This document shows, one piece after another, positions 1 to 5,154 of a stretch of DNA of 8,057 nt. Source of the DNA: Lachnospiraceae bacterium UBA3711 (lineage in GTDB: Bacteria; Bacillota; Clostridia; Lachnospirales; Lachnospiraceae). Where the stretch lies: contig DFHY01000054.1 in NCBI GenBank assembly GCA_002371345.1, positions 8,785 to 16,841 on the forward strand, written 5' to 3'. The notes under the pieces were generated by a model. That model was not told the DNA's origin. It saw only the letters and a program-made list of their open reading frames with translations, and made no database searches. Numbering within the stretch: the stretch's first letter is position 1; every line of letters begins with the position of its first letter. Position numbers and translations under genes: made by a program.

Positions 1-389
1 AGCAGATAATCCTGCTGCGCCTTGTTAAAACGATGAATCTCATCAATAAAAAGAATCGTTCTCTTACCGTACATGCCAAGCGTTTCCTTGGCCTGGCGTA
101 CAACATCCTCCATATCCTTCTTGCCGGATGAAGTCGCGTTGATCTGACAGAATCTTGCCGATGTCGAATTTGCTATAACCTGCGCAAGAGTAGTCTTGCC
201 TGTTCCGGGTGGACCGTAGAATATGATGGAGCTGAGCTTATCCGCGCGGATCGCTCTCTCAAGCATCCTTCCCTTTCCGATGATGTGTTCCTGGCCTACG
301 ACCTCATCCAGTGTCCTGGGACGCATTCTCGACGCCAGCGGAGCAGACGATTCCTGTTCCTTCCTTGCAGCGTACTCAAACAGATCCAT
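1..389 (-). CDS. rarA: Replication-associated recombination protein A (RarA/MgsA, AAA+ ATPase), N-terminal part, cut by the window edge
   Basis: RarA/MgsA is a cytoplasmic AAA+ ATPase of the clamp-loader-like group that acts at stalled or damaged replication forks (family knowledge). The visible 129 residues start MDLFEYAARK and carry the family's N-terminal RMRPRTLDEVVGQEH block (about 21-35). A Walker A motif GPPGTGKT lies at 59-66 and a Walker B stretch ILFIDEIHRFNKAQQDYL at 112-129, matching RarA closely. Full RarA is usually about 430-440 residues, so roughly two thirds lies before position 1. The ATG at 387-389 is chosen because AAGGAG (402-397 on the minus strand) sits 7 nt upstream and the protein then begins as the family does. 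The start lies inside the 3' end of the upstream membrane-protein gene (14-nt overlap), so the two are almost certainly cotranscribed and perhaps translationally coupled. Confidence in the family is high. The other clamp-loader paralogues (RuvB, DnaX) do not share this HRFNKAQQD signature. Confidence 0.95.
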   Translation of the reverse strand, partial: MDLFEYAARKEQESSAPLASRMRPRTLDEVVGQEHIIGKGRMLERAIRADKLSSIIFYGPPGTGKTTLAQVIANSTSARFCQINATSSGKKDMEDVVRQAKETLGMYGKRTILFIDEIHRFNKAQQDYL

Positions 390-969
390 CTTCAGGCTCC
401 TTCTCTTCCCTGAGCAGTCTGTCAGCCGCGGACGGCAGGCTGTCAGGAACCATTGCTGCGCTCTGATCCCCCTCTTTTTCAGACACATCCGTAACCCCAG
501 CTTCTCCTGAAGACGGGCTGCCTGGTTCGGTGTCCTGCTCATCCTCCTTACCGGCGGTACCGTAATATATCTCCTTCTGCTTCCGGGCAGCTGTCACGCC
601 GATCATATAGATCACCGCTCCGAAGATCGCGTTCCCGTTCATGGCAAGAAGAAACCAGCCCAGTCCGGCATATGCGGCAAGCTCGAATCCGGCCGCTTTA
701 AGATAGGCTGACACCTGCTCGTCCGTACGTCCTGCCAGCGAGTGCTTGAGAATAGCAGAGAGCACATACTGTACGAACCAGACAATGGCGATCAGAATAA
801 TAATCGTCGCGTAATACAGCTTTCCGAAAGTCCTGTGCTGAAACGCGCCCCAGAGGATAATACATATAACAGCGCCAAGTACTGACAGAATGCATATCCG
901 GATAATCTTCTCAATCCGGTTTTCCTCCTCCGCGCTGAGCCTTTCCTGATTCCTTAGTTTCTCAATCAT
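376..969 (-). CDS. Small integral membrane protein of unknown function, upstream of rarA
   Basis: I do not recognise this 197-residue protein. It has a charged N-terminus with a short helical stretch rich in Glu/Arg (residues 1-22). Hydrophobic segments follow at about 23-43 and 51-74, with a third block at 95-128 that may be one or two helices. The C-terminal tail of about 65 residues is hydrophilic, acidic and low in complexity (many Glu, Asp, Ser, Pro), probably cytoplasmic and disordered. The start is the ATG at 967-969, with GGAGGG 10 nt upstream (985-980). A longer frame from TTG at 985-987 would swallow that ribosome site and is rejected. It is the first gene of a minus-strand unit with rarA and overlaps it by 14 nt. 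A promoter candidate lies at 1007-1035. The pairing with rarA says little about its role, since replication-repair and membrane genes are often packed together by chance. Confidence 0.8.
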   Translation of the reverse strand: MIEKLRNQERLSAEEENRIEKIIRICILSVLGAVICIILWGAFQHRTFGKLYYATIIILIAIVWFVQYVLSAILKHSLAGRTDEQVSAYLKAAGFELAAYAGLGWFLLAMNGNAIFGAVIYMIGVTAARKQKEIYYGTAGKEDEQDTEPGSPSSGEAGVTDVSEKEGDQSAAMVPDSLPSAADRLLREEKEPEDGSV

Positions 970-979
970 ATGGATGCCA

Positions 980-985
980 CCCTCC
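980..985 (-). promoter_or_regulatory. Ribosome binding site GGAGGG that sets the membrane-protein start
   Basis: On the minus strand GGAGGG is followed by 10 nt and then the ATG at 969-967. It decides between this ATG and an in-frame TTG at 987 that lies upstream of the site. Confidence 0.75.
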
Positions 986-1006
986 AATCATCGAGTTTTG
1001 ACGTTG

Positions 1007-1035
1007 ACTATAACAGCTTTATGTATCGTTGACAA
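1007..1035 (-). promoter_or_regulatory. Promoter for the membrane-protein/rarA unit
   Basis: On the minus strand TTGTCA (1035-1030) is followed by a 17-nt spacer and TATAGT (1012-1007). TG one base before the -10 box gives an extended -10, TGTTATAGT. Both hexamers match the housekeeping-sigma consensus at five of six bases. The start point would be near 1000, giving a leader of about 31 nt to the ATG at 969. The -35 box shares five bases with the -35 box of the divergent plus-strand promoter. Confidence 0.6.
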
Positions 1036-1058
1036 GCGCCTGAATTCATGCCTATAAT
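1029..1058 (+). promoter_or_regulatory. Consensus promoter for the DUF4250 gene
   Basis: TTGACA (1029-1034), an 18-nt spacer and TATAAT (1053-1058) match both housekeeping-sigma boxes perfectly. The start point would be near 1065, giving a leader of about 57 nt. In that leader GGGAAA (1071-1076) can pair with TTTCCC (1091-1096) around a 14-nt loop, ending 12 nt before the AAAGGAG ribosome site. I see no T-run after this hairpin, so it is not read as a terminator. Confidence 0.75.
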
Positions 1059-1121
1059 CACTGCGATATCGGGAAAAAACGAATACAGCGTTTCCCTGAA
1101 AAGTGATTAAAGGAGTGCGTT

Positions 1122-1304
1122 ATGGCCAGTCTGCTTCCCAACAACCCGATGATGCTGCTCAGTGTCGTCAACACACAGCTTCGGGATGAATTTTCTACGC
1201 TGGATGAGCTGTGTGCTTTCTTTCAGCAGGATCGGGACGAACTGGAAGAGAAGCTTGCCGCAATCGATTATGAGTATGATCCTGCGCTGAACCGCTTCGT
1301 ATGA
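1122..1304 (+). CDS. DUF4250 domain-containing small protein
   Basis: This 60-residue protein fills the whole DUF4250 family length. The block LPNNPMMLLSVVNTQLRD (about 5-22) is the recognisable core, followed by a Leu/Glu-rich helical part (27-46) and the ending IDYEYDPALNRF (48-59). The family is common in Clostridia and its function is not known. There is no signal peptide or membrane helix, so it is expected to be cytoplasmic. The DELCAFFQQDRDELEEKLAAI part looks helix-turn-helix-like in its spacing, but I would not call DNA binding from this alone. The ATG at 1122 has AAAGGAG (1109-1115) 6 nt upstream. The gene stands alone on its strand, diverges from the rarA unit, and ends 12 bp from the stop of the convergent 528-aa gene. 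A near-perfect promoter suggests steady, strong expression. Confidence 0.85.
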   Translation: MASLLPNNPMMLLSVVNTQLRDEFSTLDELCAFFQQDRDELEEKLAAIDYEYDPALNRFV

Positions 1305-1319
1305 GGCCGTGCTTCCTCA
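1302..1319. other. Small hairpin across two convergent stop codons
   Basis: TGAGG (1302-1306) and CCTCA (1315-1319) form a 5-bp stem with an 8-nt loop. The stem holds the TGA stop of the DUF4250 gene on one side and the TGA stop of the convergent gene on the other. No T-run follows on either strand, so it is at best a weak bidirectional end signal. Confidence 0.3.
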
Positions 1320-2903
1320 CTCTCTCTCTATTGTGTTCTCACGCGACGACTCTGTTGCCGCCTCACCGTCAGTCAGCATATCGACATATTCCTGCGGCAC
1401 TCCGGCAGAGGCCAGCTTCTCAAACATCCTGATCGCTGACGCGTCTCTCATGTACTTGAAAAACGCCTTCCGCGAATCTACCCTGAACGCTTCGGAGAGG
1501 TCAAGTTCATCAAGGCCGGCACTATCAGTCTTCTTCAGGTCCGCCGTCAGGGCGAACCACTCATCACCGTTCACCGAGAAGATCATGGTGCGCATGCCGT
1601 TATCATCCGTATGGAAATCGCAGCTGTACTCACTGTTCTTCCACATGACGTCAAAGATTCCGGACATCCAGATATTCCTGAATTCCAGAAGATCCAGACC
1701 GCGGATACGGAACACCGGAACTGCCTCCCCGTTCGAAGTTATGCTCACAGTCTCGCGCAGAATATCATCCTTCAGGTTTCCCTGTGCCAGCAGTCCCACC
1801 GACTTGTTCATCTTCTTAAAGCCTGCAAGGCGCCCCAGCGCCGGCCCTATCTTGATCTCAAAGGCGTGATCTCCTCCGTCTATGATCACGTCAGCTTCAA
1901 ACATCTCAACATTCATGCCGCCCTGCTTAACCGATGCTGACAGATGGATGGGCGTCTGATCGCGGTCAAGAGCAAGTGTCACGGAAAACTCCCGGTTCCA
2001 GGAATAATCTCTGTCAGCAGCCTGGATGAGAGCCTGCTTCGCCAGATTCCACAAGGCTCCGTCAGGCAGAAGCTTGAGAGCCTTGTTCCTGACGAAGAGG
2101 CGGAACACATGCCCCGCAAACGGGCTCTCGAGAATCTTCTGAAGAAGCGCGTCCTCGGACAAAAGCTTCAGAAGCTCCGGAATCATATCATGAATCGCCT
2201 CTTCCGAGACCGAGACCGTGGTTGTATGTCCTTCCTTTGAGAGACTGCCCGCCGTTATGGTCATGATGCCGGTACTGATAACTACATATTTCATAATGAC
2301 GGGAGCATACTTCTCCCATTCACTCTGCACCTCCTCCAGTGATATGGAGCTGATCAAGTCGTTCAGTTCCCTGAACACGGACATATAGTCGGCTATCATC
2401 TCCGGCGTGACCTTCCTGCCTGTTATTGTCTGGGCATCAGCCGAGAAATCTCCCACCGGGAACAGCAGTACCTCGTCCTTGAGTTCAGGGCAGACTATGT
2501 AGAGATCGTTCTGCTGTCTGTCATAACTCACATTGAGATGATACAGTTCCGTATCATTGAAGCACAGGACAGCCTGAAGGTCGATTCCACCGGAATCATT
2601 CTGTGATCCCCTGAGGACAATATCAGCCCCCTCAATCCATGACATGTCGTCCTCAGACCGGTAGTGCTCAGCGACAGCGCCGCGCATTCCATCAGAAGCC
2701 GCAACATGCACGGTTCCTTCAAAGTCAGGTATCTCTATACTGTCCGCAGCCTTGGCTGCCTCGTCCATGATATCCTGTACTATCTTTCCCGGATCGACAG
2801 TCCGGCTATCTTCCGCAGTCCCGGCGCCGAATACGGGACAGGCGGTCAGCGACGCGGAAAGAATCCACGCAGAAGCTGTCCTCAGAATATGCTTTACGTT
2901 CAT
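1317..2903 (-). CDS. Large exported protein, possible lipoprotein, of unknown family
   Basis: I do not recognise the family of this 528-residue protein. The N-terminus is a signal peptide: MNVKHILR, then a hydrophobic core to about residue 25. L19-T20-A21-C22 fits a lipobox, but Cys22 is followed by Pro, which is unusual at that place. Ordinary signal-peptidase cleavage after Ala27 or Ala30 is the alternative. The mature part has no membrane helix. Stretches of alternating polar and hydrophobic residues at about 93-160 and 304-455 suggest beta-rich folds, joined by a more helical middle (165-300, with several Leu-rich runs) and a helical acidic C-terminus. The start is the ATG at 2901-2903 with GGAG 6 nt upstream (2913-2910). 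Longer in-frame starts at 2966 (GTG) and 2915 (ATG) lack a ribosome site or contain this one. It is divergent from the ABC exporter and may serve the envelope with it, which is inference only. Confidence 0.8.
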   Translation of the reverse strand: MNVKHILRTASAWILSASLTACPVFGAGTAEDSRTVDPGKIVQDIMDEAAKAADSIEIPDFEGTVHVAASDGMRGAVAEHYRSEDDMSWIEGADIVLRGSQNDSGGIDLQAVLCFNDTELYHLNVSYDRQQNDLYIVCPELKDEVLLFPVGDFSADAQTITGRKVTPEMIADYMSVFRELNDLISSISLEEVQSEWEKYAPVIMKYVVISTGIMTITAGSLSKEGHTTTVSVSEEAIHDMIPELLKLLSEDALLQKILESPFAGHVFRLFVRNKALKLLPDGALWNLAKQALIQAADRDYSWNREFSVTLALDRDQTPIHLSASVKQGGMNVEMFEADVIIDGGDHAFEIKIGPALGRLAGFKKMNKSVGLLAQGNLKDDILRETVSITSNGEAVPVFRIRGLDLLEFRNIWMSGIFDVMWKNSEYSCDFHTDDNGMRTMIFSVNGDEWFALTADLKKTDSAGLDELDLSEAFRVDSRKAFFKYMRDASAIRMFEKLASAGVPQEYVDMLTDGEAATESSRENTIERE

Positions 2904-2909
2904 ATTACT

Positions 2910-2913
2910 CTCC
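2910..2913 (-). promoter_or_regulatory. Ribosome binding site GGAG that sets the start of the 528-aa exported protein
   Basis: GGAG on the minus strand lies 6 nt before the ATG at 2903-2901. Choosing this ATG puts the signal peptide right at the N-terminus, as expected for an exported protein. Confidence 0.7.
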
Positions 2914-2917
2914 ATTC

Positions 2918-2938
2918 TGCCGCATCTGGATGGCGGCA
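2918..2938 (-). other. Leader hairpin just upstream of the exported-protein ribosome site
   Basis: TGCCGC and GCGGCA (2918-2923 and 2933-2938) form a 6-bp GC-rich stem with a 9-nt loop that can close further by a few pairs. It ends 4 nt before the GGAG site. A second stem lies upstream at 2949-2965 (TGAAAGC/GCTTTCA, 3-nt loop). Neither has a following T-run, so a role in translation or RNA stability is more likely than termination. Confidence 0.4.
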
Positions 2939-3013
2939 CAGATAGCCATGAAAGCGCTGCTTTCACGCTATTTTCTTCTGTTCAGCATAACACTGCATTT
3001 TGTCGGATAAGTT

Positions 3014-3042
3014 ACTATAACAAAAACATCTCTTTCACGCAA
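3014..3042 (-). promoter_or_regulatory. Candidate promoter for the 528-aa exported protein
   Basis: On the minus strand TTGCGT (3042-3037), a 17-nt spacer and TATAGT (3019-3014) preceded by TG form an extended -10, TGTTATAGT. The -35 box is weak (three of six bases). The leader would be about 100 nt and hold two hairpins. The same nine-base extended -10 occurs in the rarA-unit promoter. Confidence 0.45.
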
Positions 3043-3103
3043 TCTGAGAATATGATAAAGTGGTACTGCCCGCTGCCGCTGAAGATGCGCTCCCGCGTCA
3101 GCG

Positions 3104-3138
3104 GAGTCACATATTATTCTATAGAAAGACTCTTTTTT
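3104..3138 (+). terminator. Terminator-like hairpin and T-run in the leader of the ABC operon
   Basis: GAGTC (3104-3108) pairs with GACTC (3128-3132), directly followed by six T (3133-3138), 5 nt before the ATPase ATG. Inside the loop the 10-bp palindrome TTCTATAGAA (3117-3126) can add a small second stem. A separate GC-rich stem, CCGCTGA/TCAGCGG (3076-3082 with 3098-3104), lies immediately upstream. The layout resembles an attenuator, but the terminator stem has only 5 pairs, so confidence is low. Confidence 0.3.
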
Positions 3139-3143
3139 CAACT

Positions 3144-3833
3144 ATGAAGATAACCATCAGCGACATCAGAAAAAGATACCGGTCGTCACAGATCCTCAAC
3201 GGAGTTGTAATGGAAGCCGAGGAGGGATCGATGACCTGTATCCTTGGCAAAAACGGATGCGGAAAGTCCACTCTCCTCTCGATACTTGCGGGAGTCGTAA
3301 GAGCGGATTCCGGAGCATTTCTCTACCAGCAGGCAACAGAGCCTCCCATCGATTTATTCCGGCGCCGTCAGGACGCTTCCAGGCTTATAGGCTACGTTCC
3401 ACAGTCAACGCCTCTGCTTGAGGAGCTGTCCGCGCTTGACAATCTGCGCCTGTGGTACACCGGCGGAAACAAGGTGCTGCGGCAGGAGCTGGAAGAAGGA
3501 GTACTGAAGGATCTTGACATTGACAGCTTTCTGTATAAGAATGTCCGTACTCTGTCAGGCGGTATGAAGAAGCGCCTGTCGATCGGATGCGCCCTCGCTC
3601 ACCATCCAAGGATACTTCTTCTGGACGAGCCAGGAGCTGCCCTCGACCTGATAGCCAAGGAACAGATAGTCACATGGCTCAGGAAGTTCTGCAGCCGCGG
3701 CGGGATCGTCCTTCTTGCATCTCACGAACTCGGAGAGATAGAGAACTGCAGCAGAGCCTATGTCCTAAAGAACGGCGTTGCCGAGGCTCTTGACCACAAG
3801 GTCGACGGAGCTGCTCTGGCTTCTCTCCTGTAA
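3144..3833 (+). CDS. ABC exporter ATP-binding protein
   Basis: This is the cytoplasmic ATPase that powers the two ABC-2 permeases encoded just downstream. All nucleotide-binding motifs are present in the 229 residues. They are Walker A GKNGCGKST (35-43), Q-loop Gln87 in GYVPQ, signature LSGGM (137-141), Walker B ILLLDEP with catalytic Glu162 (157-163), a D-loop with ALD (166-168) and H-loop His194. There is no extra C-terminal domain, so it is a minimal single-domain subunit of the CcmA/DrrA-like exporter type. The ATG at 3144 starts the protein exactly where ABC domains of this type begin (MKITISDIRKRY). It has no Shine-Dalgarno site. A GTG at 3060 would add 28 residues without family likeness and is rejected. 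The ATG overlaps the TGA of an upstream reading frame as ATGA, so translation may be coupled. The next gene starts 40 nt after the stop. The substrate is unknown. Confidence 0.93.
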   Translation: MKITISDIRKRYRSSQILNGVVMEAEEGSMTCILGKNGCGKSTLLSILAGVVRADSGAFLYQQATEPPIDLFRRRQDASRLIGYVPQSTPLLEELSALDNLRLWYTGGNKVLRQELEEGVLKDLDIDSFLYKNVRTLSGGMKKRLSIGCALAHHPRILLLDEPGAALDLIAKEQIVTWLRKFCSRGGIVLLASHELGEIENCSRAYVLKNGVAEALDHKVDGAALASLL

Positions 3834-3873
3834 TATCGACAGCTTATAGTGACTGATTTCCGGAAGGATATCC

Positions 3874-5154
3874 ATGAAACGTTTCTTCATTTATGCCAGA
3901 CTGCGCCTGAAAGCGGTGCTGAAGATATTCCCGTCCATGTGTGCCATGACACTGCTTCTGTGCCTGTCCCTCGGGGGCATGCTGTACCTGCAGTCAGCAC
4001 GGACACTCGATCTTGCCGAGGGCGATGAGGACGCTACAGTTTTCATCGGGATTTCAGGAGTCAGCGACTCCGGCGCGTTCAGTGCCGCGTTTCCCGCTCT
4101 TCTCAAGCTGGACTCCTCACGTTCAGAGGTAAGCTTCATACTGTATGACACAAAGAAAGAGGCTGTCAGCGCAATCAGGAGAAACGAGATTATCGCAGCC
4201 ATCGACATTCCCGACGGTGTCATAGGCACCCTTCTCGAGGGCGGACTCGACAAGATGACTCTAATCGTACCGGCGTCCTCCGCAGGAATCGAAGCGCTCG
4301 TGATGAGAGAGCTCGCCAAGTCGGTCTCTGTCATCCTGGGATCAATGAACAGCGCAAGCAATGTCCTCGCTGACTATTACAGAGCGTCAGGAACAGACGA
4401 CCCCGAAGTGATATCCAGCGCCCAGACCGACCTGCTTCTTACCTCTATGCAGGACATGCTCCACCGTAAGCATATGTTCCAGGTCAGGTACATACGCTCT
4501 GAGCAGCAGCTGTCAGTCGAAAGCTTCTATCTTGTGTCCATGGTACTGCTTCTGTTCCTGCTGACAGGCGTAATGTGCGCGGGTAACTTTATCCGTTCAG
4601 ACTATTCTCTGTCAAGGCTGCTTAATCTGAGACGTCTTGGCGCGGCAGGACAGATTATCGCGGAATATCTGAGCCTTGTTGCGCTCCTGGTTCTCCTGAG
4701 CGCTCTGTTTCTGCCGCTCATAGGAGCGGCTCTGTCACATATGCCGATCACATTTTCAGCTTTCGGATTAACTCCCGGAAGCTTCATGAAGGGTTTCATG
4801 CTGTTCAGTCTGCGCAGCATCCCGGTAATACTTCTGGCGGCAGCTATGGACCTGTTTCTATATGAGCTGTCTGAGACACTGATTACCGGTGTTCTCCTGC
4901 AGTTCCTGTTTATGATCTCACTCGCCTATCTGTCCGGAGTATTCTACACCACTCAGACGATGCCCGAATCGCTGAAGGCACTGCAGAAGTTTCTCCCCAC
5001 AGGCCAGGCGCTCCTGTACCTTCAGTACTCCGCCAAGAAAGGAAGCTCCGTCACCCTCAGCCTTATCCTTGTACTGATCTGGGTTCTTGTGTTCCTTGCA
5101 GGCTCTGTCCTGCTTCGCAAAAACAAAGTAACCGGAAAGCGAGGTGCGAGATGA
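3874..5154 (+). CDS. ABC-2 type exporter permease with large ectodomain (first of two)
   Basis: This 426-residue membrane subunit follows the ABC-2 exporter plan. There is one N-terminal helix (about 19-39), an extracytoplasmic domain of roughly 175 residues (about 40-216), then five helices at about 217-239, 261-288, 304-328, 335-358 and 392-414. The short segment LPTGQALLYLQ (374-384), before the last helix, resembles the conserved ABC-2 region there. A basic tail (RKNKVTGKRGAR) should be cytoplasmic. The start at 3874 has GGAAGGA (3862-3868) 5 nt upstream. The TGA stop overlaps the ATG of the second permease, so the two are likely made in equal amounts and form a heterodimer with the ATPase. 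I cannot assign a substrate. Ectodomain-bearing ABC-2 permeases are used for drugs, lipids, peptides and polysaccharide intermediates. Confidence 0.87.
   Translation: MKRFFIYARLRLKAVLKIFPSMCAMTLLLCLSLGGMLYLQSARTLDLAEGDEDATVFIGISGVSDSGAFSAAFPALLKLDSSRSEVSFILYDTKKEAVSAIRRNEIIAAIDIPDGVIGTLLEGGLDKMTLIVPASSAGIEALVMRELAKSVSVILGSMNSASNVLADYYRASGTDDPEVISSAQTDLLLTSMQDMLHRKHMFQVRYIRSEQQLSVESFYLVSMVLLLFLLTGVMCAGNFIRSDYSLSRLLNLRRLGAAGQIIAEYLSLVALLVLLSALFLPLIGAALSHMPITFSAFGLTPGSFMKGFMLFSLRSIPVILLAAAMDLFLYELSETLITGVLLQFLFMISLAYLSGVFYTTQTMPESLKALQKFLPTGQALLYLQYSAKKGSSVTLSLILVLIWVLVFLAGSVLLRKNKVTGKRGAR

Noticed and set aside
1071..1096. GGGAAA/TTTCCC hairpin in the DUF4250 leader as a terminator or riboswitch
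   Set aside because: Six pairs with no T-run, in a leader of under 60 nt, too short for a known riboswitch class.
1320..1329. (CT)5 run at the 3' end of the 528-aa gene as a phase-variable repeat
   Set aside because: Five units is short, and slippage would only alter the last few residues.
1309..1869. A 186-codon open frame on the plus strand, and further open frames opposite the 528-aa gene
   Set aside because: Antisense to a gene with a signal peptide, ribosome site and coherent protein pattern. The translated text is rich in Ser/Arg and has no domain-like features.
2904..2966. Longer start (GTG at 2966) for the 528-aa exported protein
   Set aside because: It would bury the signal peptide behind 21 residues and covers the GGAG site and leader hairpins.
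3060..3143. GTG at 3060 as the start of the ABC ATPase
   Set aside because: Adds 28 residues unlike any ABC N-terminus. The ATG at 3144 gives the normal domain start.
3891..4361. A 156-codon open frame on the minus strand inside the first permease gene
   Set aside because: Shadow of a clear ABC-2 permease. No ribosome site and no recognisable protein.
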